A DNA stretch of 64,000 nucleotides from Oscillospiraceae bacterium NTUH-002-81 (GCA_032620915.1 CP136052.1:1154501-1218500), one strand, 5' to 3'. Positions 45,231 to 54,653 are shown, numbered from the stretch's first letter. Translations and numbers: made by a program. The notes: generated from the letters alone by a model not told the origin.

Positions 45231-47029
45231 ATGGCAAATATGCTTCCAAAGCGGGAGGAAGGAAAGAAAGAGACACAGTGGAGACTGGAGGATATGTACG
45301 CGTCCAATGAGGCCTGGGAGGCCGACGCAGCCCTGCTGTCTGAAAAAATAGAGAAGCTGGGCAGCTTCCAGGGAAGGCTGGGAGAGGGCGCGAAGGTTTT
45401 CCTGGAAGTGTTCCGGCTGCATGACGAGACAAATATGCTTTTTGAAAAGGTGTATGTGTATGCCAATCAGCGGCATCATGAGGATACCGGCAACAGCTTT
45501 TATCAGGCGCTGTCCGGCCGGGCGCAGACGCTGATGGTGGCGCTTTCCCAGGCGGAGGCGTATATGACGCCGGAGATCCTGGCCCTGCCGGAGGAAACGG
45601 TGGAGGGCTATTTTGCAGAGGAGCCAGAGCTGGAAATGTACCGCCATGCCTGCAGGGAAATTGTGCGTTTTAAGGAGCATACGCTGGATGCGGCCCAGGA
45701 GGCGCTGCTGGCGAAGGCCGGGGAGATGGCAGAAAGTCCCCGGGATATTTTTTTCCATGTTCAACAACGCGGATATCAAATTTCCCACCATCTGGGGAGA
45801 GGACGGGGAGCCCATCGCCGTGACCCACGGCACCTTCATCTCCCCTCATGCAAAGCCAGGATCGGGAAGTGCGAAAAGCAGCTTTTTCCTCGGTGTATGA
45901 CACCTATCAGAAGTATAAAAATACGCTGGCGGCCACGTTCAAGGCCAATGTGGTGCAGGAGACGTTCTATGCGTCCGTCCGGGGCTATCAGAGCTCTCTG
46001 GAGGCGGCGCTGTTTGCCAACGGCGTGCCGGTGCAGGTATATGACAATCTGCTGGCTGTGGTGGATGAAAACCTGCCGTTGCTGCACCGCTATGTGGCGC
46101 TGCGGAAAAAGGTGCTGCAGACGGAAGAGCTGCACATGTATGATCTGTATGTGCCCATGGTTTCCGATGTGGACATGGACGTTCCCTTTGAGAAGGCAAA
46201 AGAAATGGTGCTGGAGGGGCTGGCCCCGTTGGGAGAGGAATATCTGGGCCTGCTGCGGGAAGGCTTTGCCAACGGCTGGATCGACGTGTACGAAAACGAG
46301 GGCAAGCGGAGCGGCGCTTATTCCTGGGGCGCTTACGGCACCCATCCCTACGTGCTCATGAACTATCAGGACAATCTGAACAGCGTCTTCACCCTGGCTC
46401 ACGAGATGGGGCATGCGCTGCATTCCTATTATTCGGATCATAACCAGCCTTACGTGTACGCCGGTTACCGGATTTTCGTGGCGGAGGTGGCTTCCACCTG
46501 CAACGAAGCACTGCTCATCCGGCATCTCATTGACCAAGCGAAGGACCGAAAGGAAAAAATGTACCTGATCAACTATTTCCTGGAGCAGTTCCGCACCACC
46601 CTGTACCGGCAGACCATGTTTGCAGAATTTGAAAAACTGGCTCACGCCCAGCAGGAGTCCGGCGGCCAGCTGACGGCAGACTGGCTCTGCGAGACATACT
46701 ATACTCTGAACAAAAAATATTTCGGCGAGGACATGGTGGTGGACGAGGAGATCGCCATGGAGTGGGCGCGGATCCCCCATTTCTATACGCCGTTTTACGT
46801 GTACCAGTACGCCACCGGATTTTCCGCAGCCATCGCCCTGTCCGGCAGGATCCTGAAAGAGGGCGCTCCTGCAGTGGAGGATTACAAGAAGTTCTTAAAG
46901 GGCGGCTGCAGTGCCTACCCCACCGAGCTGCTTCGGATGGCAGGTGTGGATATGGAAAGCACAGCGCCCATCACAGCGGCCCTGCAGGTGTTCGGGCAGT
47001 ATGTGGAAGAACTGGAAAATCTTTTATAG
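45231..47029 (+). CDS. pepF: Oligoendopeptidase F, two frameshifts
   Basis: Reconstructed 598 residues, the usual PepF (M3 family) length. Zinc site HEMGHALHSY near residue 390 with the downstream Glu in FVAEVASTCNEALL; N-terminal W(R/D)LEDMYASNEAWEAD is typical. It cuts peptides of roughly 7-17 residues in the cytoplasm. The frame is lost twice: at the T7 run 45748-45754 (six T gives DIFSMFNNADIKFPTIWGED) and at the C4 run 45842-45845 (three C gives GTFISLMQSQDREVRKAAF). Two single extra bases 90 bases apart in homopolymers point to sequence error, though a real pseudogene cannot be excluded. GGAGG lies before the ATG. Confidence 0.9.
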
Positions 47030-47120
47030 AAGAAAATGCCTTCTTTGTATTGACTTTTGCCGGAAAACGGGATTTAATATTATTGTAACAATTACGTAAC
47101 AATAATGGACGGTGAGAGCG

Positions 47121-47889
47121 ATGACACCATTTGAAGCGATTTTTCAGAGACAGTCCATCCGGCACTTTCGAAAAGATCCCGTGCCGGAGACGGTTTTGCA
47201 CAAGATAGAGAATTTTGAAGCGGAGCTGATCCCCATTTTTCCTTATGTGAAAATGGAGACGAAGGTTTACCGGGCAGAAGAGTATCACAGCAAAATGCCA
47301 GCCCTGTTCGGCGTGCAGGCTCCTTATTATCTGGCGGTGTATGCCCAGACGCTGGAGGGCAGCAGAAGCAATGCGGGCAACCTGCTGGAGCAGATCGCCC
47401 TGTATCTGCACAGCCGGGGCATCGGCACCTGTTTTGTGGGAGGCATGCGGCCGCCCAAGGGCGCACCGACGCCGGAGGGCATGGAATTTGTCATCATGCT
47501 GGCTTTCGGTCTGCCGAAAGGGAGAACTGAACCGCCCGGCAGAGAAAGCTCACCGGGAGTCCATGGAGCGGCTGTGCGTGTACAAGCAGGAGCCGCTGCG
47601 GGAAACCCAGGAGCTCATCGAGGCGGCACGTCTGGCGCCGTCCAGCCTCAACAGCCAGCCCTGGAAGTTTGTCGTATACCGGAACCGGCTGCACATCTTT
47701 GAGGTGCAGAAGCGGCAGGGCGGGAAGCGCAGTGCTTGGCAGGAGATCAACATGGGCATCATGATGGCCCATATTCTCATGGCGGCGGAGGAATACTGGA
47801 TCGACGTGACCATGACCCATTCCGACAATCTGGCGGAGAAACCGGTGGCCAATTACCGGTATGTGGGAAGCGTGCTGGTGAAGCCGTAA
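47121..47889 (+). CDS. Nitroreductase family protein, one frameshift
   Basis: Reconstructed 255 residues, FMN-dependent nitroreductase fold. N-terminal FEAIFQRQSIRHFRKDPVP is the FMN-phosphate-binding Arg/Ser region; the C-terminal RLAPSSLNSQPWKFVVY is the second FMN motif, here in the second half of the chain as in the double-length TM1586-type members. The frame breaks at AAAGGG (47517-47522); one base fewer gives LPKGELNRPAEKAHRES. Physiological substrate unknown. Start at 47121 after GGTGAGAG. Located 91 bases after pepF. Confidence 0.85.
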
Positions 47890-47903
47890 ATTGGGGAGGT
47901 TCT

Positions 47904-48386
47904 ATGGCAGATTTCATGAGTTCCTACAAACACCTTGAAAAATTGTGTGGGGACATACTACAGGACGACAGACGGATATCTGCTTATATTGATGAAATGA
48001 CAAAAATAGCCAGCGGTTCATCTGCAGTGCATGGCTGGAATGAAGATTTAAAGAAACTGAAACATTATCGGTGGGTGCGTAATCAGATTGTGCATGATCC
48101 TGATTATGAAGAAGAGGATTTATGTGGGCCGAATGATGTGCTGTGGCTTGAAAATTTTTATTCGCGGATCATGAACCAGACAGATCCGCTGGCATTATAT
48201 TATCATCTTACAAAGAAAGTCGGAGAAGATAACCGGAAAAAGCAGGAATCTGTGAGAACAAATACATATGATACATATAACAGGCAACCCATGCCTAGGA
48301 GAGAACCAGAGCATTCATCAGGTGGGATGATTCTTGTTGTGTGTGTGATCATCATAGTAGCATGTGTACTCTTTCTGGGAAAATAG
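47904..48386 (+). CDS. Unknown tail-anchored protein
   Basis: 160 residues, family not recognised with certainty (similar proteins are annotated DUF6548 in my memory, low confidence). The N-terminal 100 residues are a compact helical domain (SYKHLEKLCGDILQDDRRIS, HYRWVRNQIVHDP) with an RNQIVHDP stretch like the RNxxxH motif of HEPN-type proteins, followed by a Ser/Arg-rich linker and one C-terminal membrane segment (GGMILVVCVIIIVACVLFLG). No signal peptide, so the domain is cytoplasmic and tail-anchored. GGGGAGG precedes the ATG. Base composition is AT-richer than its neighbours. Confidence 0.65.
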   Translation: MADFMSSYKHLEKLCGDILQDDRRISAYIDEMTKIASGSSAVHGWNEDLKKLKHYRWVRNQIVHDPDYEEEDLCGPNDVLWLENFYSRIMNQTDPLALYYHLTKKVGEDNRKKQESVRTNTYDTYNRQPMPRREPEHSSGGMILVVCVIIIVACVLFLGK

Positions 48387-48444
48387 AATAAGAAACGAAA
48401 AAGGCTGCCACCTCTGTGACAGCCCTAAATTTTTGCATCAAAAA

Positions 48445-48517
48445 AGCGACAGACGGGACTCGAACCCGCGACCTCCACCTTGGCAAGGTGGCGTACTACC
48501 AACTGTACTACTGTCGC
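48445..48517 (-). tRNA. tRNA-Gly (anticodon GCC)
   Basis: 73 bases. Acceptor GCGACAG/CTGTCGC, anticodon stem CCACC/GGTGG with loop TTGCCAA giving GCC, T-arm with GGTTCGAACCC. CCA not encoded. Confidence 0.95.
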
Positions 48518-48613
48518 ATGTGCGTTGTTTGAATTGTTATTGCCGAACGCATGATTAACTATACCAGAGGAATCCGGATTTGTCAACAGGTAAATTAAAT
48601 TTTTTTAAAAAAA

Positions 48614-48772
48614 GTTCAGTTCAGCCGCGCCATTCGCAGAATCGTGCTGTCGCACTTCCCGCTGCTTCGCAGCTACTTTCTGCTCATCTCCGGCGCTCCG
48701 TCCATGCCGGCTCTCGTCCAGCTTTTCGTGCAAGCACGATCGCTGCACTCGTTTGTCATGGCTGAGCTGAAC
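48614..48772 (+). repeat. Dispersed structured repeat, family R1, copy 4
   Basis: 159 bases with ends GTTCAGTTCAGCC / GGCTGAGCTGAAC (12 of 13 pairs). Core CCGCTGCTTCGCAGCTACTT, and the internal hairpin tip is CGTGCaaGCACG instead of ATGCaaGCAT in copy 2, a paired change. Ends eight bases before the -35 box of the next gene. Confidence 0.85.
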
Positions 48773-48779
48773 TCGAAGG

Positions 48780-48808
48780 TTGTCACCCCCCGATACGCGT
48801 GGTATAAT
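48780..48808 (+). promoter_or_regulatory. Promoter of the D,D-carboxypeptidase
   Basis: TTGTCA (48780-48785) and TATAAT (48803-48808), 17-base spacer, about 49 bases before the ATG. Confidence 0.75.
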
Positions 48809-48856
48809 GAAAGCCACGGTTACAGATCATTGATTTTTATATAAAGAGGATGACGA

Positions 48857-50269
48857 ATGAATCGAATGCAAGGCAGAAGATTTTTGATGAAGATGGCGGC
48901 ACCGCTGCTGGCGCTGACGCTGTTCCTGGCTCAGGGCGGGGAAGCGTATGCCGCAGCGCAGATCGTGTCGGATGTGGAGGCACGGCGGGCACTGCCCATC
49001 GTATCCAATGAGACAGAAGGCTGGCCCCAGGGGCCGGTGGTGTCGGCACAGTCGGCGGTGGTGATGGAGGCGTCCACAGGCGCGATCCTGTATGAGAAGG
49101 ATGCCCACGACCAGCTGTATCCGGCCAGCATCACGAAGATCATGACGACGCTGGTGGCGCTGGAGCACTCCACCATGGACGAGACGGTGACGTTTTCCTA
49201 TGACTCGGTGTTCAGCCTGGATACGGGCAGCAGTATCATCGGCGGTGTGAACCCCGGAGATACCATGAGCATGAAGGATGTGCTGTACGGCATCATGATT
49301 TGTTCGGGAAATGAAGCGGCTTACGCGGCGGCAGAGCATGTGGGCGGCAGCATCCCGGCTTTTGTGGATATGATGAACGCCAGGGCGCAGGAGATCGGCT
49401 GTACGGATACCCATTTTGAAAATCCACACGGCCTGCCCAACGAAAATCATGTGACGTCGGCCATGGATATGGCGAAGATCACCCGGACGGCCCTGGAAAA
49501 TACCGCCTTTAAGACGATAGCAACCACAAGACGGTATACGTTTCCACCCACCTCGTCAGGGGAGGAGCGCATCCGCCTGAACCATCACAAAATGATGGAG
49601 GGCATGGAGTACGCCTACGACGGCTGCCTGGGCGGCAAGACGGGCTATACATCGGCGGCGGGTAGTACGCTGGTGACCTTCGCCCAGCGGGACGGCATGA
49701 TGCTCATCTGCGTGGTGATGAACGAGGAGGCACCGTCCCAGTTTCTGGATACGGCCACCCTTCTGGATTATGGCTTTGCCAATTTCCGCAAGGTGGATAT
49801 GAGCGAGTACGGTCAGGGGCAGGACAGCGAGAACAGCAGCTTTTTCCTGACCCAGGCGCAGACCCAGAATGCGGATACCGGCCTTTCTGTGCGGCAGAAC
49901 GGCACGGCGGTGCTGCCGGTCAACGCTTCGGTGGATGATGTGAAGGGCGAGGCCCAGGCCGGAGACAGCGAAGGGACAGTGACCTCGGAGTTTTATTATC
50001 ATGGCGTCTATGTGGGAAGCTCGGTGATGCGGGTGCAGGCGGCGGATCCCCAGTCAGGCAGCAGCCTGCTCTTTGGCGGCACCCGGGAGGAGACGGACAC
50101 CACGTATGATATTTTTCACCCGGACAGCGGATTTGTCCTGTTCATCAACTGGAAATATATTCTGATCGTGCTGGTCGGCATCGGTGTGGCGGCGGGGATG
50201 GCATTCCTTATTATGCACACCGGCAGCCGGAAACGGCGCAGGAGAACGCCCCACCTGACGATCCGGTGA
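48857..50269 (+). CDS. D-alanyl-D-alanine carboxypeptidase (DacA/PBP5 type)
   Basis: 470 residues. Signal peptide (LLALTLFLAQGGEAYAAA), catalytic SxxK in PASITKIMT (Ser near residue 93), SxN in CSGNEAAYAA and KTG in GGKTGYTSAAGST, all intact. It trims the terminal D-Ala from peptidoglycan pentapeptides outside the membrane. Unlike classic PBP5 it carries a C-terminal membrane segment (YILIVLVGIGVAAGMAFLI) with an Arg-rich cytoplasmic tail after a variable extracellular region. Its own promoter abuts an R1 repeat. Length exceeds the usual 400 because of the anchor region. Confidence 0.92.
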   Translation: MNRMQGRRFLMKMAAPLLALTLFLAQGGEAYAAAQIVSDVEARRALPIVSNETEGWPQGPVVSAQSAVVMEASTGAILYEKDAHDQLYPASITKIMTTLVALEHSTMDETVTFSYDSVFSLDTGSSIIGGVNPGDTMSMKDVLYGIMICSGNEAAYAAAEHVGGSIPAFVDMMNARAQEIGCTDTHFENPHGLPNENHVTSAMDMAKITRTALENTAFKTIATTRRYTFPPTSSGEERIRLNHHKMMEGMEYAYDGCLGGKTGYTSAAGSTLVTFAQRDGMMLICVVMNEEAPSQFLDTATLLDYGFANFRKVDMSEYGQGQDSENSSFFLTQAQTQNADTGLSVRQNGTAVLPVNASVDDVKGEAQAGDSEGTVTSEFYYHGVYVGSSVMRVQAADPQSGSSLLFGGTREETDTTYDIFHPDSGFVLFINWKYILIVLVGIGVAAGMAFLIMHTGSRKRRRRTPHLTIR

Positions 50270-50338
50270 GCGCATGGCGGGAACAATTTGTCAGGCAGAC
50301 AGGCATGGTTTGAAAAAGGAGAAGATGAGGGAACACAG

Positions 50339-51253
50339 ATGGCAATAGATACACTACTGCAATTATTTGCTAAGATTTTTATCATGGTTGCTGTGGGATA
50401 CTTCCTGCGGCGCAGAAATATTATCACAGTGCAGATCAAGCAGGCACTGAATTTCATGATCGTCAATGTTTTCATGCCATTCAGCATTCTGGTATCGGGA
50501 AACAGCGCTTTTTCAAAAGAAATGTCCCACAGTCTTCTGCTGGTGGCGGGGCTGTCGCTTATCTACTATATCGCTTCCATGGCTATCGGGATGGGACTGG
50601 GAAAACTGTTCCATATGGAGGAGCATCGGGCGCGGATTTTTGTGTTGATGCAGAGCTTTGCCAATGTGGGCTTTTTGGGTATTCCGCTGGCGGAAGAACT
50701 GTTTGGTGCCACGGGAACGCTGGTGGCAGTGGTGTATAATCTGGCCTTTGACGTGATCTTTTTTACCTATGGAATGTATTACATTCGTCACGGTGGCAAG
50801 CTGGATCTGAAAGCACTGCTGGGCAATGTGGTGGCCATCAGCGCCATCGCATCGGTAATCCTGTATTGCTCGCCGGTGCGGATGCCGGTACTGGTGGAGG
50901 AATCCCTGCGGATGATGGGAAGCTGTACCACACCTTTGTCCATGATAGTGGTGGGCTGCAGCCTGGCAGAGGTAAAGCTTTTGGATGTGCTGAAGAGCCG
51001 GGACGCATATCTGGTATCTGCTTTGCGTCTGGTGATCTATCCGGTGCTTTTCTGGGCAGCGGCTGTGGCACTGCATCTGGAGCCGGAGGTGACGGCGGCA
51101 GGTATTCTGCTGACGGCGCTACCTCCCGCAACCATGAACGTGATCGTAGCAGAGGAACACGGCTGTGCACCTGAATTTGCCGCACAGGCGGTGGTGCAGA
51201 GCATGGTGTTTATGATCGTGACCGTTCCGGTGGTCATGATGATTCTTGTGTAA
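50339..51253 (+). CDS. AEC family transporter (auxin efflux carrier fold)
   Basis: 304 residues with ten hydrophobic segments in two halves of five. FANVGFLGIPLAEELFGATG carries the conserved unwound-helix Asn/Pro region, and the second half has TTPLSMIVVGCSLAE and TALPPATMNVIVAEEHG, as in YfdV/MleP-like carriers of malate or other small organic acids. The ATG at 50339 is preceded by GAAGATGAGGG; the frame is open further upstream. It follows the carboxypeptidase by 69 bases; no link of function is evident. Confidence 0.87.
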   Translation: MAIDTLLQLFAKIFIMVAVGYFLRRRNIITVQIKQALNFMIVNVFMPFSILVSGNSAFSKEMSHSLLLVAGLSLIYYIASMAIGMGLGKLFHMEEHRARIFVLMQSFANVGFLGIPLAEELFGATGTLVAVVYNLAFDVIFFTYGMYYIRHGGKLDLKALLGNVVAISAIASVILYCSPVRMPVLVEESLRMMGSCTTPLSMIVVGCSLAEVKLLDVLKSRDAYLVSALRLVIYPVLFWAAAVALHLEPEVTAAGILLTALPPATMNVIVAEEHGCAPEFAAQAVVQSMVFMIVTVPVVMMILV

Positions 51254-51314
51254 GGCGTTTTGTGTAAAAATATAGGGCGCGTCTGTTTTCGGATGGCGCG
51301 AAGAAGGAGAAAAT

Positions 51315-52163
51315 ATGAGTCAGGCAGATCAGATTTTTATCAATATGTGTAAGGATATTCTGGAAAACGGAACAAGCACGGAGGGGGAGAAGGTGCGCCC
51401 CAAATGGGAGGATGGCAGCTTTGCCTATACGATCAAGCAGTTTGGTGTGGTGAACCGCTATGATCTGTCCAAAGAGTTTCCGCTGCTGACGCTGCGGCGG
51501 ACGGCGCTGAAAAGTGCCACGGACGAGATGCTCTGGATCTGGCAGCAGAAATCCAACAACATCCATGACCTGCACAGCCATATCTGGGACAGCTGGGCGG
51601 ACGAGGACGGTTCCATCGGTAAGGCCTACGGCTATCAGCTGGGTGTGAAACACCAGTACAGGGAGGGCATGATGGATCAGGTGGACCGGGTGCTTTATGA
51701 TCTGAAACACAATCCCTACAGCCGGAGAATCATGACCAATATTTATGTCCATCAGGATCTTCATGAGATGAACCTGTATCCGTGTGCTTACAGCATGACC
51801 TTTAACGTGACGAAGAAACCCGGCCACGACAGGCTGACACTGAATGCCATTTTGAACCAGCGATCCCAGGATATTCTTACGGCCAACAACTGGAACGTGG
51901 TGCAGTATGCGGTGCTGCTGCACATGATCGCCCAGGTGTGCGGCATGGAGGTGGGGGAACTGGTGCATGTCATCGCCGATGCCCATATTTATGACCGGCA
52001 TATACCGCTGGTGAAGGAGCTGATCAGCCGCCCCTGCTACGATGCGCCCACTTTCTGGCTTAACCCGGAGGTGAAGGATTTCTATCAGTTCACACGGGAT
52101 GATGTGCGGGTGGATAATTATGTGACCGGGCCGCAGATCACAAACATCCCGGTGGCGGTATAA
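51315..52163 (+). CDS. thyA: Thymidylate synthase
   Basis: 282 residues. Methylates dUMP with methylenetetrahydrofolate, giving dTMP and dihydrofolate. The catalytic Cys is in NLYPCAYSMTF, dUMP-binding Arg in PYSRRIM, and LNQRSQDILTANNWNVVQYA covers the product-binding region. A C-terminal GPQITNIPVAV matches the closing segment. AGAAGGAGAAAA precedes the ATG. The dihydrofolate reductase gene follows after 47 bases, so the pair regenerates tetrahydrofolate. Confidence 0.97.
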   Translation: MSQADQIFINMCKDILENGTSTEGEKVRPKWEDGSFAYTIKQFGVVNRYDLSKEFPLLTLRRTALKSATDEMLWIWQQKSNNIHDLHSHIWDSWADEDGSIGKAYGYQLGVKHQYREGMMDQVDRVLYDLKHNPYSRRIMTNIYVHQDLHEMNLYPCAYSMTFNVTKKPGHDRLTLNAILNQRSQDILTANNWNVVQYAVLLHMIAQVCGMEVGELVHVIADAHIYDRHIPLVKELISRPCYDAPTFWLNPEVKDFYQFTRDDVRVDNYVTGPQITNIPVAV

Positions 52164-52210
52164 GACGTGGAAAATGAGGAAAAACAGAAACAGGAAGGAG
52201 GAAAACAGCG

Positions 52211-52705
52211 ATGAATATGATCGTCAATGTGGATAACAACTGGGCCATTGGCTACCGGAACAGCCTGCTGGTGCGCATTCCGTCAGATATGAAGTTTTTC
52301 CGGCAGGAGACCACCGGCAAGGTGATCGTCATGGGAAGAAAGACGCTGGAGAGCTTTCCCGGCGGCCAGCCATTGAAAAACCGGATCAACATCGTGCTGA
52401 CGACAGATCCGGCCTATCAGGTGAAGGGTGCTGTCATTGTACATGATCTGGAGGAACTGAAGGAGGCGCTGAAGCCCTACGACAGTGAAAATATTTACGT
52501 CATCGGCGGGGAGAGTATTTACCGGCAGCTGCTGCCGTACTGCGACACTGCCCATGTGACCAGGGTGTGCAACACTTATCAGGCGGACACCTGGTTTCCC
52601 AATCTGGATGAACTGCCGGACTGGGAGCTCACCGGAGAGAGTGAGGAACAGACGTACTTTGACCTGGAATACTATTTCCTGCGGTATGAGAGAAAGAAAA
52701 AATAA
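52211..52705 (+). CDS. folA: Dihydrofolate reductase
   Basis: 164 residues. N-terminal MIVNVDNNWAIGYRNSLLVR fits the DHFR pattern (NNWAIG in place of the more usual DxxGVIG), followed by VIVMGRKTLESFPGG (NADPH site) and IYVIGGESIYRQLLP. It reduces the dihydrofolate made by ThyA, using NADPH. AAGGAGGAAAAC lies before the ATG. Start could also be the Met two codons later. Operon with thyA. Confidence 0.93.
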   Translation: MNMIVNVDNNWAIGYRNSLLVRIPSDMKFFRQETTGKVIVMGRKTLESFPGGQPLKNRINIVLTTDPAYQVKGAVIVHDLEELKEALKPYDSENIYVIGGESIYRQLLPYCDTAHVTRVCNTYQADTWFPNLDELPDWELTGESEEQTYFDLEYYFLRYERKKK

Positions 52706-52732
52706 AACAGAGTTTCTTTGAGGGGGATACGG

Positions 52733-53020
52733 ATGAATTTATTTACAGTTGGTGTGATCGTGATGTGTGCGGCTATGATCCTTTGCTGGGCTTACAATTT
52801 TATCAGGGCCGGAAGAGAGAAGCCGCAGAGTGTCCTGGCAAGAAGAGGCCTGTATATCTGTGGGATGGGAGCGGTCGCCCTGAATCTTTTCCGGATTTTT
52901 CAGATTTATGTATATTCACTGACACCCATGGTGCTGGCAAATGTGGTTGCCTTTCTATGCATTCTGATCGCGTTTATCCGTTCGGAGAGAGGGCAGGACA
53001 AAGACGGTACAGGGGCATAA
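52733..53020 (+). CDS. Unknown small membrane protein
   Basis: 95 residues with three hydrophobic segments (LFTVGVIVMCAAMILCWAYN, GLYICGMGAVALNLFRIF, MVLANVVAFLCILIAFI). No family recognised. GAGGGGGA precedes the ATG at 52733. It lies 27 bases after the DHFR gene and is probably in the same transcript. The last bases nearly meet the 3' end of the convergent gene at 53033. Confidence 0.6.
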   Translation: MNLFTVGVIVMCAAMILCWAYNFIRAGREKPQSVLARRGLYICGMGAVALNLFRIFQIYVYSLTPMVLANVVAFLCILIAFIRSERGQDKDGTGA

Positions 53021-53032
53021 AAAGAGAAGACA

Positions 53033-53692
53033 TTACATGCCTCCTCCCCATCCGTGCCATTCTTCTGGATCCGGTGCGGTATCGGAAGCGGAATGTGCAG
53101 CGGTATTTTCTGATTGTTTGATGAGAGCGGCGATTTCCTCTTCGGAAAGCGTCGCTTTTAACTTTTCCAGGGTGGCGTTCAGATCCTTCCGGGCACCATC
53201 CACCGATGCCTTGGCCCAGGAAGCCTCCTGGCGCTGTGCCTGTTCCCGGAGAAGCCTTGCATATTCCCGATCGTCGATGTGGGGTGTGGTCGGAATGGCA
53301 GCTGTGATGCCGATCAGGACAAGAACCAGCTTCAGACCGATCAGTCCGCCGGCGCTGCTTTCATAAGCGGGATGAAAACCGGTAAGATACGCCTGGAGGA
53401 AAAAAGAATAGTTCCATACGGTAAAAGCGGCATATACTGTAAAAAGAAGCAGTGCCGTGGTGCACCCGACTTTCCCGCCCCATCCCTGCGGACGGATCAG
53501 ACAGAACACCGTGCCTGCGGCAAGGAGGAGAAGGAAAAAGAATTCCAGCCAACAGACAGGGGAAAGAGAAGAGAGATTTCTTTCCAAAAGAAGATTGCGC
53601 AGCAGCCAGAGCTCACCGCAGATCACAAGAAGGAAGCAGATGACGGTGACACCTCTGCGGGAGGCCTGTGTGTCGGAAACAGATGCTTTCAT
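53033..53692 (-). CDS. Unknown membrane protein with coiled-coil tail
   Basis: 219 residues: four hydrophobic segments in residues 15-145 (for example GVTVICFLLVICGELWLL, LEFFFLLLLAAGTVFCL, IGLKLVLVLIGITAAIP), then a cytoplasmic helical tail (REQAQRQEASWAKASVDGAR) and a C-terminus ending HGWGGGM. No known family. The start at 53692 has AAAGGGGGA upstream; 25 earlier in-frame codons overlap the promoter. It is divergent from the gene at 53873. Confidence 0.6.
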   Translation of the reverse strand: MKASVSDTQASRRGVTVICFLLVICGELWLLRNLLLERNLSSLSPVCWLEFFFLLLLAAGTVFCLIRPQGWGGKVGCTTALLLFTVYAAFTVWNYSFFLQAYLTGFHPAYESSAGGLIGLKLVLVLIGITAAIPTTPHIDDREYARLLREQAQRQEASWAKASVDGARKDLNATLEKLKATLSEEEIAALIKQSENTAAHSASDTAPDPEEWHGWGGGM

Positions 53693-53738
53693 AGAAAATC
53701 CCCCTTTGTTCGAAAAAAATAAAATCAATTCCGAATTT

Positions 53739-53767
53739 AGTATAACATAGAAATGATATTGGGTCAA
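53739..53767 (-). promoter_or_regulatory. Promoter of the leftward membrane-protein gene
   Basis: On the minus strand TTGACC (53762-53767) and TATACT (53739-53744), 17-base spacer. Confidence 0.65.
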
Positions 53768-53781
53768 TTTCAGACTTTATA

Positions 53782-53810
53782 TTGTGAATTTGGAAAATTT
53801 TAGATATAAT
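53782..53810 (+). promoter_or_regulatory. Promoter of the rightward unknown gene
   Basis: TTGTGA (53782-53787) and TATAAT (53805-53810), 17-base spacer. It lies back to back with the leftward promoter, 14 bases apart. Confidence 0.65.
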
Positions 53811-53872
53811 AGGCACAGAAGGAATAAAATATGCCGGAAACGGCATAAAGGAAAAGCTGATGAGGGGGAATG

Positions 53873-54502
53873 ATGATGAGACTGGTATTTGTGACAAGTG
53901 GTTTCAGTGGCATCCATCTGGCGTATGGCGTGATGGTGATAGGGATTATTTTCTGCTTTGTGATATCCCAAAATCAGAAAAAAGAAATGCGGAAGGCTGT
54001 GGATGCGTTTGCCTTTCCTTTTGTCCGGATCTCCAATTATATAAGTCCCACTGTCCCTGAAAACCATCTGGCAGTGGAAAAACAGGAGAATGGAGTGATA
54101 CGGGTATTGCCGCCGGAGCAGCAGCCGGGCGCCATCCGGGCAATCATGAAACGGGCCAATGAGGAAACACCGGTGAAGCTGTTTGCTGAGATGGCAGATG
54201 CAGCTGACGAGGTGAAACGTCTGGCAGGCATCAACCGGACGCGAAAAGCACAGTTTGCAGATCCGGTGGAAGAGATCCTGCTGCTGACCCATACGTTTCT
54301 GACCGGGTGTGAGGATGTTCGCCGGATGGATACAACGGAAAAGGTGGAGCAGTTTGAAAGCTTTCTGCAGGAGCAGGTAAAATACCGGATGATTCTGCTT
54401 CGAAGGATCAGTGGAGGTTCAGCGGAGGAATACAGAGAGTTAAACCGGGTGTATGCCCGGGAGATGGAGATGCTGGAGAAAAAAGAAGGGGAAAATCATT
54501 AA
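53873..54502 (+). CDS. Unknown protein with N-terminal membrane anchor
   Basis: 209 residues. One hydrophobic segment at residues 10-30 (HLAYGVMVIGIIFCFVIS), then a mainly helical, charged cytoplasmic or extracellular domain without recognisable motifs; the C-terminal half is rich in Glu and Arg (MEMLEKKEGE). No family recognised. GATGAGGGGGAATG precedes the start; several ATG codons in a row (53870, 53873) make the exact start uncertain. Own promoter. Confidence 0.6.
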   Translation: MMRLVFVTSGFSGIHLAYGVMVIGIIFCFVISQNQKKEMRKAVDAFAFPFVRISNYISPTVPENHLAVEKQENGVIRVLPPEQQPGAIRAIMKRANEETPVKLFAEMADAADEVKRLAGINRTRKAQFADPVEEILLLTHTFLTGCEDVRRMDTTEKVEQFESFLQEQVKYRMILLRRISGGSAEEYRELNRVYAREMEMLEKKEGENH

Positions 54503-54653
54503 ATTGTATAATTTGCATAACGATAAAATGTAAGAAAAACGGATTTTCCAAAATATGGAATTAAAATAGACAAAAAACAGGTAAAAAGTGCATATATTAT
54601 TGGATGAAATTTAGGGAAATTTTAACGAAAAATTTATAAACAGGCGGTTTGTG

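Noticed and set aside
45748..45845. Programmed frameshifting in pepF
   Set aside because: Two events are needed 90 bases apart, without a slippery heptamer plus pseudoknot; plain extra bases in homopolymers are simpler.
10997..48772. CRISPR array or spacer-like repeats
   Set aside because: R1 copies are 12-20 kb apart for the most part, lie singly between genes and have inverted ends; there is no regular spacing and no cas gene.
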